From NCBI GenBank assembly GCA_938020565.1, contig CALIHP010000019.1, positions 62,001 to 126,000 of the forward strand: a stretch of 64,000 nucleotides of DNA. Reading direction: 5' to 3'. Positions 41,910 to 50,697 of this stretch are shown here, piece by piece. The position numbers and the translations under genes were made by a program. The notes beneath the pieces are model-generated. The model did no database searches and had not been told where the DNA came from. It was given only the letters and a program-made list of their open reading frames with translations. The DNA is from an uncultured Anaerolineaceae bacterium. Lineage in GTDB: Bacteria > Chloroflexota > Anaerolineae > Anaerolineales > Anaerolineaceae. Positions within the stretch are counted from its first letter, which is position 1. Each line of letters begins with the position of its first letter.

Positions 41910-42749
41910 ATGCGAATCATTCCTGCAAAAGAAATAGAAAATACAATCCACGACCTTTGTATCCACGCCAATACGCATATTCCAACGGACGTCATCGACG
42001 CGCTCACCGCGGCGAAGGAGCTTGAAACCGGCGACGTTGCGCGCGGGATCCTCGAAGACATCCTGGAAAACGACCGTCTGGCCGCGGCTGAGAACCTTCC
42101 TTCCTGTCAGGATACCGGGATGGCAGTCGTTTTCGTCGACATCGGACAGGAGGTTCATGTCGACGGCGATCTCACCGAAGCGATCCAGGCAGGCGTCCGC
42201 AGCGGATATCAGGACGGCTACCTCAGGAAATCGATCGTCAGCGATCCGTTCGATCGCGTCAATACTGGGGACAACACCCCCGCTATGATCACGCTCCGGA
42301 TCGTTCCCGGCGACCGACTGAAAATTACCGTCGCGCCCAAAGGTTTCGGCTGCGAGAATATGAGCCGACTGGCGATGCTGAAACCCGCGGAAGGAGAAAA
42401 CGCTGTCCGGAGTTTTATCCTCGACACGATTCTCAGCGCCGGGCCGAACGCCTGTCCGCCGATGGTCGTCGGCGTCGGGATCGGCGGCTCGTTCGATAAA
42501 GTCGCCGAAGCTGCGAAACGCGCGCTCCTCCGGACGATCGGCTCGCGCCATCCGGACCCCAAAATCGCGCAAATGGAAAAAGACCTGGAAGACGCCGCTA
42601 ATCGAAGCGGAATCGGGCCGCAGGGATTCGGCGGACGCACGACCGTTTTAGCGATCTTCATTGAAACCCTCCCGACCCATATTGCCGCGCTGCCCGTCGC
42701 GGTCAATATCAACTGCCACGCCGCGCGACACGAATCAAGGACTCTGTAA
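41910..42749 (+). CDS. class I hydro-lyase alpha subunit (fumarase/mesaconase type)
   Basis: A 279-residue alpha subunit of an iron-sulphur fumarate hydratase-type enzyme (TtdA/FumA N-domain family). PSCQDTG (Cys66), KGFGCENMS (Cys148) and NACPPM (Cys182) carry likely cluster ligands. In an operon with glutamate mutase and methylaspartase, the probable reaction is hydration of mesaconate to (S)-citramalate, as by the two-subunit mesaconase of glutamate-fermenting clostridia; plain fumarase activity is also possible. TAGGAG precedes the ATG at 41910. First gene of the operon. Confidence 0.9.
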   Translation: MRIIPAKEIENTIHDLCIHANTHIPTDVIDALTAAKELETGDVARGILEDILENDRLAAAENLPSCQDTGMAVVFVDIGQEVHVDGDLTEAIQAGVRSGYQDGYLRKSIVSDPFDRVNTGDNTPAMITLRIVPGDRLKITVAPKGFGCENMSRLAMLKPAEGENAVRSFILDTILSAGPNACPPMVVGVGIGGSFDKVAEAAKRALLRTIGSRHPDPKIAQMEKDLEDAANRSGIGPQGFGGRTTVLAIFIETLPTHIAALPVAVNINCHAARHESRTL

Positions 42750-42751
42750 CA

Positions 42752-43345
42752 ATGAATCCCATACGACTTACCGCCCCCTTTACCGACGCCGATACGCTAT
42801 CGGAACTGGCGCGCCTGAACGCGGGCGACCGCGTCCTGATCAGCGGAACGGTTTTCACGGCCCGAGACGCCGCGCATAAAAAGATGACCGAACTCCTCGC
42901 CGCCGGAGATCCGCTTCCTTTTGACCCTGTCGGCGCCGTAATTTATTACGTCGGACCGACCCCGGCGCCTCCCGGGCTCGTTATCGGATCCGCAGGACCG
43001 ACAACCGCCTCGCGAATGGACGCGTATACGCCGAAGCTCCTGAGCCTGGGGGTTAAAGGCCTGATCGGTAAGGGCTACCGCAGCGAAGCCGTTCGAAAAA
43101 GCCTGGCCGAGAACCGGGCTATCTATTTCGCGGCGACCGGCGGGGCCGGCGTCCTCCTCTCGAAAAGAATCCTCGCGGCTGAAGTCGTCGCGTTCCCGGA
43201 GCTTGGGACCGAAGCCGTGCGGAAACTGATCTTCAGCGATTTTCCGGCGACCGTGATTACCGATTTTTCAGGTAATTACCTGTACGAAGCTGGCCCTGCA
43301 GCCTGGCGAAAAAATAACATCATAAGGAACCTGCAACATGATTGA
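42752..43345 (+). CDS. class I hydro-lyase beta subunit (fumarase/mesaconase type)
   Basis: A 197-residue beta subunit (FumA C-domain/TtdB family) that partners with the preceding protein. Segments: LISGTVFTARDAAHKKM, YYVGPTPAPPGLVIGSAGPTTASRMD, GLIGKGYRS and the C-terminal FPELGTEAVRKLIFSDFPATVITD. Starts two bases after the alpha stop, so the two are made together. The stop overlaps the GntR gene start by eight bases. Confidence 0.92.
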   Translation: MNPIRLTAPFTDADTLSELARLNAGDRVLISGTVFTARDAAHKKMTELLAAGDPLPFDPVGAVIYYVGPTPAPPGLVIGSAGPTTASRMDAYTPKLLSLGVKGLIGKGYRSEAVRKSLAENRAIYFAATGGAGVLLSKRILAAEVVAFPELGTEAVRKLIFSDFPATVITDFSGNYLYEAGPAAWRKNNIIRNLQHD

Positions 43346-44354
43346 AACGCATAGCAAAATCAGTCTCTACGCGCAATACGCCGCCTCGATTCGCGAAAAA
43401 ATCGAGCGCGGAGAAATAAAACCCGGCGATCGATTGCCGTCAATCCTGAACGCGGCCGAAGAGGCAGGTCTCAGTCCGGGAACGATCAAGCAAGCCTATA
43501 AGGTCCTGACCGGAGAAGGCTATGTCACGATGATCCAGGGACGGGGAACGATCGTCGCAGATACGAAGCGCGCCGCCCCGAACAGCGAGTCTTCGGGAAC
43601 CCTCGCCAACAGCAATCAGGCGCGCGCCGAAAAAGCGATCGACCGCCTGTTTCAGGATCTCAGCCGGATGGGCTTTTCGTTCGCCGATATCCGGATCCTG
43701 CTGGACCTGAAATACCGGAAGCTGACGCATGAAACCACCAGCCTGACGATCGGAATTATCGACTGCAACCCCGAAGCCCGGCACATGATCGCCGACCAGA
43801 TCGCCGAATTCAACGAATCCGATATTTTTGAATATGGCCTCGAAACAATCCTGAGCTTCCCCGACCGCCTTCCGGACGATCTCAATCTCGTTTTTACGAC
43901 GACGACACACGAATCGTCGATCAACGAGGCTATCGACGGCCGCGTCAAAGTTTACGCGCTCGCGCTCTCGCCGACCGCCGAAACGATTTCGGCGATCGCA
44001 AAGCTCAGGCCAACCGATAAAATCGCCCTCGTCGCGCTGAGCCATGAATTCATCGGAATCATGCTCAAAGCCATGCATCAATACAGCGATATCCAATCCA
44101 AGCCGGACGTTATTCATCTCAGCGCCGAAACCAATTTGACAGGCTCCTGTTCCGGAACTTACGACGCGATTATCGTCCCGAGCAACTACGAACGCTTCAG
44201 TTCAAAAGCTGAGAAGGAGAAAATCAGGGATTTCGAACGAAGCGGAGGAAAAGTCATCCGATTCGAATATCAAATGGACCATGGTTCAATGCTGTTCGCG
44301 AAAAAACTGATCGAATCGACCGAAATCCAATTGCAAAAAGCCGCCGTCGGCTGA
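43338..44354 (+). CDS. GntR-type regulator with atypical C-terminal domain
   Basis: A 338-residue protein. Its N-terminal 75 residues are a GntR winged helix (YAQYAASIREKIERGEIKPGDRLPS, GLSPGTIKQAYKVL, EGYVTMIQGRGTIV). The remainder (about 95-338) is neither the FadR nor the HutC effector domain. It starts with an acidic-helical stretch (about 95-130) and continues with a Rossmann-like alternation (IGIIDCNPEARHMIADQI, LNLVFTTTTHESSIN, KIALVALSHEFIGIML), possibly a periplasmic-binding or receiver-like fold. Embedded between the hydratase and mutase genes, it presumably controls this operon. Confidence 0.82.
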   Translation: MIETHSKISLYAQYAASIREKIERGEIKPGDRLPSILNAAEEAGLSPGTIKQAYKVLTGEGYVTMIQGRGTIVADTKRAAPNSESSGTLANSNQARAEKAIDRLFQDLSRMGFSFADIRILLDLKYRKLTHETTSLTIGIIDCNPEARHMIADQIAEFNESDIFEYGLETILSFPDRLPDDLNLVFTTTTHESSINEAIDGRVKVYALALSPTAETISAIAKLRPTDKIALVALSHEFIGIMLKAMHQYSDIQSKPDVIHLSAETNLTGSCSGTYDAIIVPSNYERFSSKAEKEKIRDFERSGGKVIRFEYQMDHGSMLFAKKLIESTEIQLQKAAVG

Positions 44355-44364
44355 AAGGAGCCCC

Positions 44365-44799
44365 TTGGAACGTAAGAAAAAACTCATCATAGGCGTCATT
44401 GGCGCGGATGTCCATGCCGTCGGGATTCGGATTCTCGATTTCGCCTTTACTCAGGCCGGATTCGAAGTCGTCAATTTAGGCGTCATGGTCAGCCAGGACG
44501 AATTCATTAACGCGGCGATCGAAACCAACGCCGACGCGATTATCGTCTCCTCGCTCTACGGTCATGGCGAGTTGGACTGCCGCGGGATGCGCGATAAATG
44601 CATCGAAGCGGGAATCGGCGAAATTCTCCTCTATATCGGCGGAAATATCGTCGTGGGGAAACAGAAGTTCGAAGACGTCGAAAAACGCTTCCTCGACATG
44701 GGATTCAACCGCGTCTTTCCGCCCGGAACCGATCCGGAAGACGGCGTTCGCCTCCTGAAACAGGACCTCGGCGTCAAGGACGTCCGGGAAGGCGCGTAG
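44365..44799 (+). CDS. glmS: glutamate mutase sigma subunit (cobalamin-binding)
   Basis: A 144-residue B12-binding subunit (MutS/GlmS). The DxHxxG motif is at Asp15-His17-Gly20, where His17 replaces the lower ligand on cobalt. YGHGELDCRGMRDKC and YIGGNIVVGK complete the Rossmann fold. With GlmE it interconverts L-glutamate and (2S,3S)-3-methylaspartate. The start codon is TTG with AAAGGAG right upstream. It is unrelated to the DNA mismatch repair protein with the same older symbol. The next gene encodes the mutase-associated ATPase. Confidence 0.96.
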   Translation: MERKKKLIIGVIGADVHAVGIRILDFAFTQAGFEVVNLGVMVSQDEFINAAIETNADAIIVSSLYGHGELDCRGMRDKCIEAGIGEILLYIGGNIVVGKQKFEDVEKRFLDMGFNRVFPPGTDPEDGVRLLKQDLGVKDVREGA

Positions 44800-44819
44800 C
44801 GCCGGTTGAGGAGCTGCGA

Positions 44820-46205
44820 ATGAGAGACGCGACGCTGTTAATTGACTTTGGGAGCACCTATACAAAGCTTGTCGCTGTCGACGAAACCGCCGGGGAAATT
44901 CTGGGGACAGCGCAAAGTCCGACGACCGTCGAAACCGATATCTGCGAAGGACTCCGCAGCGCGCGCGCCCACCTTGAAAGGACGACCGGACCGCTGGCCT
45001 TTCCGACGATCCGCGCCTGCTCAAGCGCAGCGGGCGGGCTTCGGATGATCGTTTCAGGGCTCGTTCTCGATCTGACCGCGAAAGCGGCGCGCTTAGCCGC
45101 GCTGGGCGGCGGCGGAAAAATCCTGAAAGTCTTCGCCGGGAAATTAACCGACAGCGATATCGATTTTATCCTCAACGCGCGTCCGGACCTGTTCCTGTTG
45201 ACAGGCGGGACCGACGGGGGCGATGAAAAATGCATTCTGACCAACGCTGAACGTCTGGCGCAATCCGGCATCGCCTGCCCGATCCTGATCGCCGGGAACC
45301 GGAACGCGGCAGACGAATGCGGTAAAATCCTGAACGCAGCCGGGAAGACGGCGATGATTACGCCGAACGTCCTCCCCAGGCTCGACCAGCTGAATATCCG
45401 GCCGGTTCAGGATCAGATCCGGAAAACCTTCCTCATGCAGATTATTCATGCCAAAGGACTGAGCCGAATGGAAACCGTCATGGGAGAAATTACCATGCCG
45501 ACGCCGGTATCCGTCCTGAAAGCGCTGACGCTCCTGTCGAAGGGCGTCCATCAGAGCCCCGGTCTCGGCCCGCTCATGGCGATCGATTTAGGCGGCGCGA
45601 CGACCGACGTTTACTCGATCGCGGACGGCGCTCCCGAAAACTCGAATACATACCTGAAAGGCCTGATCGATCCGTATGAAAAGCGATCCGTCGAAGGCGA
45701 TATCGGCATGAGGATCAGTATCCATGGCATCCTCGAAGCCGCCGGCGCGGAACGGATCGCGCGGATCGCGGAAGCCAGCGTCGGCGAAGTCAACGCCTGG
45801 GCGGACGAGGTTCAGGCCAACCATGACCTCCTTCCGCGGAACGAACGGGAAGTCCGCATGGATCACGCGTTCGCCTGCGCGGCGGTTCAGGCGGCGACAG
45901 TCCGCCACGCCGGAACGATCGAAGAATCGTACACGCCGGCCGGGAAAATTTTTATTCAGGAAGGGAAGGATCTTCGCTCAATCGAAAACGTCGTTCTGAT
46001 CGGCGGCGCGCTGATCCATGCCGCCGCGCCGCGGGAAATCGCCGCCTTCGCTTCCTATTCGAACGAATTCCCGAGCTCGCTCCGGCCGAACCGGGTCAAC
46101 GTCCTGTTGGATAAAAAATATATTCTCTCCTCGATGGGCGTCCTGTCCGAAATCAATCCTGAGTTGGCGCTCTCCATCATGAAAAAGGAAATCATCCATG
46201 TCTGA
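44820..46205 (+). CDS. glmL: glutamate mutase-associated ATPase MutL/GlmL
   Basis: A 461-residue ASKHA-type (actin/hexokinase-fold) ATPase found with glutamate mutase. N-terminal LLIDFGSTYTKLVAVD is the phosphate loop, and later MAIDLGGATTDVYSI and VVLIGGALIHAA complete the nucleotide site. It probably re-activates the mutase or exchanges damaged cobalamin, as in diol dehydratase reactivases, though this is not well proven. GAGGAG lies before the ATG at 44820. A longer upstream frame is rejected because it lies within glmS. The stop overlaps glmE by eight bases. Confidence 0.93.
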   Translation: MRDATLLIDFGSTYTKLVAVDETAGEILGTAQSPTTVETDICEGLRSARAHLERTTGPLAFPTIRACSSAAGGLRMIVSGLVLDLTAKAARLAALGGGGKILKVFAGKLTDSDIDFILNARPDLFLLTGGTDGGDEKCILTNAERLAQSGIACPILIAGNRNAADECGKILNAAGKTAMITPNVLPRLDQLNIRPVQDQIRKTFLMQIIHAKGLSRMETVMGEITMPTPVSVLKALTLLSKGVHQSPGLGPLMAIDLGGATTDVYSIADGAPENSNTYLKGLIDPYEKRSVEGDIGMRISIHGILEAAGAERIARIAEASVGEVNAWADEVQANHDLLPRNEREVRMDHAFACAAVQAATVRHAGTIEESYTPAGKIFIQEGKDLRSIENVVLIGGALIHAAAPREIAAFASYSNEFPSSLRPNRVNVLLDKKYILSSMGVLSEINPELALSIMKKEIIHV

Positions 46206-47667
46206 GACAACCTCTTCACATCAGCTGTCGGATAATCAGCTGCCATTAGATCCATTCATGATCGAACGGCGCGAAGTCCTGAGCGGCTGGAAAACCGGCG
46301 CCGACGTCGATCTCGACGACGCCTTCGAATATCATCAGCAGCTTCCTGAATCGAAAAAATTTCCGGAAAAGCTGAAACTCGCCGACGATCAGCATATCAC
46401 CTTAATCCAGCCGCGCGCCGGCGTCCCACTCATCGCCGAACATATCAAGCTCCTGACCTATTTGCAGAACGAAGGCGAAGCCGACCTGCTTCCGACGACG
46501 ATCGACAGCTACACCCGCCAAAACCGCTACCGCGAAGCGGAAAACGGGATTCAGGAATCGCTGAGCTCCGGGCGCGCCATGCTGAACGGGTATCCCGCCG
46601 TCAATCACGGCGTCGAAACCAACCGTCAAATCGTCGAGCTCCTCGATATCCCGGTCCAGATCCGTCACGGAACCCCCGACGCACGGCTGCTGGCGGAAAT
46701 CTGCTACGCCTCCGGGTTCACGTCTTTCGAAGGCGGCGGAATTTCCTATAATATCCCCTACGCGAAAAGCGTATCCCTCGAAAAAACGATCCGCGACTGG
46801 CAGTACGTCGATCGTCTCACCGGGCTGTATCAGGAAGCGGGAATCAAGATCAACCGCGAGCCCTACGGGCCGCTGACCGGGACGCTCGTTCCGCCCTGCA
46901 TCTCGCATTCCGTCGCGATCCTCGAATCGCTCCTCGCCGCCGAACAAGGCGTCCGCAACCTGACCGTCGGCTACGGACAATGCGGAAATCTGGTTCAGGA
47001 TGTCGCGGCGATGATCGTGCTTCGCGAACTGACGAAAGAGTACATGGAAAAATTCGGCTACGCCGACGCGGAAATTACCACCGTGCTGCATCAATGGATG
47101 GGCGGCTTCCCGCAGGACGAAGCCAAAGCTTACGCCGTTATCTGCTGGGGGTCAGCCGTCGCCGCCCTCTCGAAAGCAACCAAGGTCATCGTCAAAACGC
47201 CGCAGGAAGCGATCGGCGTTCCCACGATGGAAGCCAACGCCGCCGGCCTGCGCGCTACTAAACAGATGATCACCATGCTGCGCGACCAGATGCCCGACAG
47301 GGCGTCGCTCAGCCAGGAGCAGGCGCTGATCGACGAAGAAACCCGCTGCATTGTCGATAAAGTCATCGAAATCGGAGAAGGCAGCATCGCCGCCGGCGTC
47401 GTCCGCGCGTTCCAGGCCGGATTCCTCGATATCCCCTTCGCGCCCAGCAAGTATAACGTCGGGAAGCTCCTCCCCGCGCGCGATAACCGCGGGGCCGTCC
47501 GTATCTTCCATCCCGGCGCGCTGCCGCTGACGCCCGCACTTCTCGATTTCCATAAACAGAAAATCAACGAACGCGCGGCCTATGAAAAACGTCAGGCGTC
47601 ATTCCAGATGGTCATTGACGACGTCTACGCGATCAGCAAGGGCCGCCTCGTCGGTCGTCCGCGCTGA
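46198..47667 (+). CDS. glmE: glutamate mutase epsilon subunit
   Basis: A 489-residue catalytic TIM-barrel subunit of adenosylcobalamin-dependent glutamate mutase. Diagnostic stretches: LIQPRAGVPLIAEHIKLL, DSYTRQNRYREAENGI, LNGYPAVNHGVETNR, FTSFEGGGISYNIPYAK and MGGFPQDEAKAYAVICWG. The arginine-rich active-site segments and length (about 485) agree with clostridial GlmE. It forms an epsilon-sigma heterotetramer around AdoCbl. Overlaps glmL, so all three subunits are coupled. Confidence 0.97.
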   Translation: MSETTSSHQLSDNQLPLDPFMIERREVLSGWKTGADVDLDDAFEYHQQLPESKKFPEKLKLADDQHITLIQPRAGVPLIAEHIKLLTYLQNEGEADLLPTTIDSYTRQNRYREAENGIQESLSSGRAMLNGYPAVNHGVETNRQIVELLDIPVQIRHGTPDARLLAEICYASGFTSFEGGGISYNIPYAKSVSLEKTIRDWQYVDRLTGLYQEAGIKINREPYGPLTGTLVPPCISHSVAILESLLAAEQGVRNLTVGYGQCGNLVQDVAAMIVLRELTKEYMEKFGYADAEITTVLHQWMGGFPQDEAKAYAVICWGSAVAALSKATKVIVKTPQEAIGVPTMEANAAGLRATKQMITMLRDQMPDRASLSQEQALIDEETRCIVDKVIEIGEGSIAAGVVRAFQAGFLDIPFAPSKYNVGKLLPARDNRGAVRIFHPGALPLTPALLDFHKQKINERAAYEKRQASFQMVIDDVYAISKGRLVGRPR

Positions 47668-47695
47668 CCCATCCCAACAAGGAGCCAGAAATCCC

Positions 47696-48940
47696 ATGAA
47701 AATTCAACGTACTTTTTTATCGCCGGGACGGACCGGATTCTACTTCGACGACCAGAAAGCGATCAAACAAGGCGCGGCGCATGACGGAATGAGCTACGCC
47801 GGCGCGCCGGTCACGCCCGGATTCGAACGCATCCGCATCCCCGGCGAGGCGATCAGCGTCCAGTTCCTCCTCGCCGATGGACAACTCGCGTATGGCGACT
47901 GCGCCGCGGTTCAATATTCCGGCGCGGGAGGACGCGATCCGGTCTTCCTCGCCAGAACGTTCCTCCCGCTCATCGAACGCGAAGTCCTGCCCAGAATCGA
48001 AGGGCGCGACTGGACCTCGTTCGACGCCGCGATGCGCGAAATAGAAGCAATCCGCGTTGACGGGAAGCCGCTCCATACCGCGATCCGTTACGGCCTGAGC
48101 CAGGCGATCCTCGACGCGATCGCGAAATCCAACCATGAGCTGATGTGCGAAACGTTAGCGCGGGAATACGGGACGACCGTCTCCGACAGGCCGATCCCCA
48201 TCTTCGCGCAGTCCGGCGACGAACGCGACCTCAACGCAGACAAAATGATCCTGAAGTCGGCGGACGTCCTGCCGCATGCGCTGATCAACAACGTTAAAGA
48301 AAAACTGGGCGAAAAAGGCGAAATTCTCGCCGCCTACGTCCGGCGGCTCTCGAACCGGATCCGTGAGCTCCGCGTCTCGCCATCCTATAACCCTGTCCTT
48401 CATATCGACGTTTACGGGACGATCGGCGAAATCTTCCCGAAAAACGACTGGGCGTCGATCAGCGGCTACCTCGCCTCCCTCGCGGAACTCGCCGCTCCGT
48501 TCAGGCTCCGGATCGAAGGGCCGATCGACTACGGCGCGCATGACGCCCAGCGTGACGCGCTGACCGCGCTCACCGCAGCGCTCGACGAACGCGGTATCCC
48601 GGTCGAACTCGTCGCCGACGAATGGTGCAACACGCTGGAAGACGTCCGCGAATTCGCCGACGCTAAAGCTGGGCACATGATCCAGATTAAGACCCCCGAT
48701 CTCGGATCCATGCATAACGCCGCGCAGGCCGTTTTGTACTGCCGCGACAAAGGCGTCGGCGCGTATCTGGGAGGAAGCTGCAACGAGACCGATCGTTCCG
48801 CTCAGATCACGGCCCACGTCGCCATGGCGACCTCCCCGGCGCAGATCCTCGCCAAACCGGGGATGGGATTTGACGAAGGCTTCATGATCGTTTATAACGA
48901 AATGCAGCGGATCCTCGCTTACCGCGCAGCCCGGAAATAG
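47696..48940 (+). CDS. mal: methylaspartate ammonia-lyase
   Basis: A 414-residue enolase-superfamily enzyme that removes ammonia from 3-methylaspartate, giving mesaconate. Key stretches: GFYFDDQKAIKQGAAHDG at the N-terminus, PVLHIDVYGTIG (metal-binding Asp), LRIEGPIDYGAHDAQRD and LVADEWCNTLEDV for further metal ligands, then IQIKTPDLGSMHN with the catalytic Lys. The ATG at 47696 has GGAG upstream; the longer frame lies inside glmE. Length equals the clostridial enzyme (413). Product goes to the class I hydratase at the start of the operon. Confidence 0.97.
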   Translation: MKIQRTFLSPGRTGFYFDDQKAIKQGAAHDGMSYAGAPVTPGFERIRIPGEAISVQFLLADGQLAYGDCAAVQYSGAGGRDPVFLARTFLPLIEREVLPRIEGRDWTSFDAAMREIEAIRVDGKPLHTAIRYGLSQAILDAIAKSNHELMCETLAREYGTTVSDRPIPIFAQSGDERDLNADKMILKSADVLPHALINNVKEKLGEKGEILAAYVRRLSNRIRELRVSPSYNPVLHIDVYGTIGEIFPKNDWASISGYLASLAELAAPFRLRIEGPIDYGAHDAQRDALTALTAALDERGIPVELVADEWCNTLEDVREFADAKAGHMIQIKTPDLGSMHNAAQAVLYCRDKGVGAYLGGSCNETDRSAQITAHVAMATSPAQILAKPGMGFDEGFMIVYNEMQRILAYRAARK

Positions 48941-48959
48941 AAGGAAAGAAGAATTTAAA

Positions 48960-50321
48960 ATGAAACCCGAATTTAAAATCCTGTCCGCAACCGCGATTCT
49001 CGGTTACGGCTTTCCGATCGCCTCCTTCGAGGCCGGAATCGCGAAAGAGCCCGACCTGATCGCGGCGGACGCCGGTTCGACCGACCCGGGTCCGTACTAT
49101 CTCGGCTCCGGAATCTCGTTTACAGACCGTCAGGCAGTCAAACGTGATTTAAGGATCATGATCAAAGCCGGCGTCGAACGGAAAATTCCGGTCGTCGTCG
49201 GGACCGCCGGCGGAAGCGGCGCAGAGCCGCACCTGACATGGTGCTTCGAGATTATCCGCGAAATCGCGCGCGAAGAAGCGCTGAATTTCAGGATCGCGGT
49301 TATCCACGCTGAATTCGAAAAAAGCTTTGTCGCCGACGCGCTCAAAGAAGGAAAAATCCGGTCGCTTGACCGCGCGCCGGAGCTGACCGAAGAACGCGTC
49401 CTCAACTCGGAACATATCGTCGGCCAGATGGGCGTCGAGCCGTATATCCGCGCCTTTGAAGAGATTCCGGACGTTATCCTCGCCGGCCGATCCTACGATC
49501 CGAGCGTTTTCGCCGCGCTGCCGATCCGCGACGGCTTCGATCGCGCCCTCGCGCTGCATCTGGGAAAAATCCTTGAATGCGCCGCGATCTGCGCCTCGCC
49601 GGGAAGCGGGTCGGACTGCATGTTCGGGAAGCTGACGAACGATTGGTTCGAGCTCGAAGCGCTGAACCCGGTCCGAAAATGCACGACGGTATCCGTCGCG
49701 GCGCATACGCTCTACGAAAAAACCAACCCGTATATTCTCCCCGGCCCCGGCGGTCATCTTGACTTACGCGCCTGTTCCTTTACCGATCAGGGCGGCGGAA
49801 GAATCCGCGTCTCTGGATCGAAGTTCATCGCAGACAGGCCCTACACGATCAAGCTCGAAGGCGCGCAGTCCGTCGGCTTCCGAACCGTCTCGATCGCTGG
49901 GACGCGCGACCCGATCATGATCCGCGAAATCGACCGGACGATCGCCGCCGTCCGCGCCAACGTCGCCGATATCTATAAAGATCAGCCCTGGGACTATCGG
50001 CTGAATTTTACCGTTTACGGAAAAGACGGCGTCATGGGGCCGCTCGAACCCACCCCCGGAACCGAATCGGCGCATGAACTGGGGATCATTATTGAAGCCG
50101 TCGCCGAATCGCAGGAACGCGCCGACGCCGTCTGCGCGACCGCGCGATCGACCATGCTCCATTACGGCTACCCGGGACGGATCGCGACCGCCGGGAATCT
50201 CGCGTTCCCGTTCTCGCCGAGCGATTTTCACGCGGGAAAGGTCTATGAATTCAGCGTGTATCACCTGCTGGAAGTCGAAGACCCGGCCGCGCCGTTCCGG
50301 ATCGACGTCTACGAACTATAG
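48960..50321 (+). CDS. AtuA/DUF1446 family protein
   Basis: A 453-residue DUF1446 (AtuA-like) protein. Typical blocks are DAGSTDPGPYYLGSG (residues 36-50), VVVGTAGGSGAEPHLTW, ILAGRSYDPSVFAALPI and GPGGHLDLRACSFTD. The family occurs in terpene (Atu) and other short-chain acid catabolic operons but has no agreed reaction. It is paired with DUF4387 in the next gene (18 bases on), as in many genomes. Placement after methylaspartase suggests a role in the fate of methylaspartate, mesaconate or citramalate. Confidence 0.9.
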   Translation: MKPEFKILSATAILGYGFPIASFEAGIAKEPDLIAADAGSTDPGPYYLGSGISFTDRQAVKRDLRIMIKAGVERKIPVVVGTAGGSGAEPHLTWCFEIIREIAREEALNFRIAVIHAEFEKSFVADALKEGKIRSLDRAPELTEERVLNSEHIVGQMGVEPYIRAFEEIPDVILAGRSYDPSVFAALPIRDGFDRALALHLGKILECAAICASPGSGSDCMFGKLTNDWFELEALNPVRKCTTVSVAAHTLYEKTNPYILPGPGGHLDLRACSFTDQGGGRIRVSGSKFIADRPYTIKLEGAQSVGFRTVSIAGTRDPIMIREIDRTIAAVRANVADIYKDQPWDYRLNFTVYGKDGVMGPLEPTPGTESAHELGIIIEAVAESQERADAVCATARSTMLHYGYPGRIATAGNLAFPFSPSDFHAGKVYEFSVYHLLEVEDPAAPFRIDVYEL

Positions 50322-50339
50322 CGGCGAAAGGAAAACCGA

Positions 50340-50675
50340 ATGAAACGAAAACTTACCGAAATGGCGGACGTTATCCGCTCGAAAAACTCCGGTCCATACG
50401 AGCTGACGCTCGACGTCCTTTTCAAAACTGCGGACGATTTCGAAACGGCGCGGAAGTATCGCCTCCTCTCGCCGGAAAAAATCTGCGAACTGTATAAAAT
50501 CGCGCCGGAAAAAATAATCGGGATCGTCGAATTCCCGCCGGCGAAAGCGATAAAGGTCACGATCCAGCGGCCGACCTGTTCCGGGGATACAGGCGAAACC
50601 GACGTCTACGGGGCTCAGCAGCACGCCCCGCTCCTCAGTATCGAACTCGATACCGATTCGCCGCAGCCCGCCTGA
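50340..50675 (+). CDS. DUF4387 protein
   Basis: A 111-residue DUF4387 protein. Conserved features are IRSKNSGPYELTLDVLF (residues 13-29) and the C-terminal CSGDTGETDVYGAQQHAPLL. It is soluble with no known function. It commonly follows DUF1446 and in some bacteria is fused to it, so the two likely form one enzyme. The Cys-Ser-Gly-Asp segment could carry a catalytic residue. Confidence 0.88.
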   Translation: MKRKLTEMADVIRSKNSGPYELTLDVLFKTADDFETARKYRLLSPEKICELYKIAPEKIIGIVEFPPAKAIKVTIQRPTCSGDTGETDVYGAQQHAPLLSIELDTDSPQPA

Positions 50676-50697
50676 GCCAACGAAGGAGACGATCCAT

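Noticed and set aside
44598..44819. long N-terminal extension of glmL
   Set aside because: Arg-rich translation lying entirely inside glmS in another frame; a good Shine-Dalgarno marks 44820.
44365..46205. DNA mismatch repair MutS/MutL
   Set aside because: The names coincide with the old symbols of glutamate mutase genes; the B12 motif and ASKHA ATPase sequence show they are the mutase subunit and its partner.
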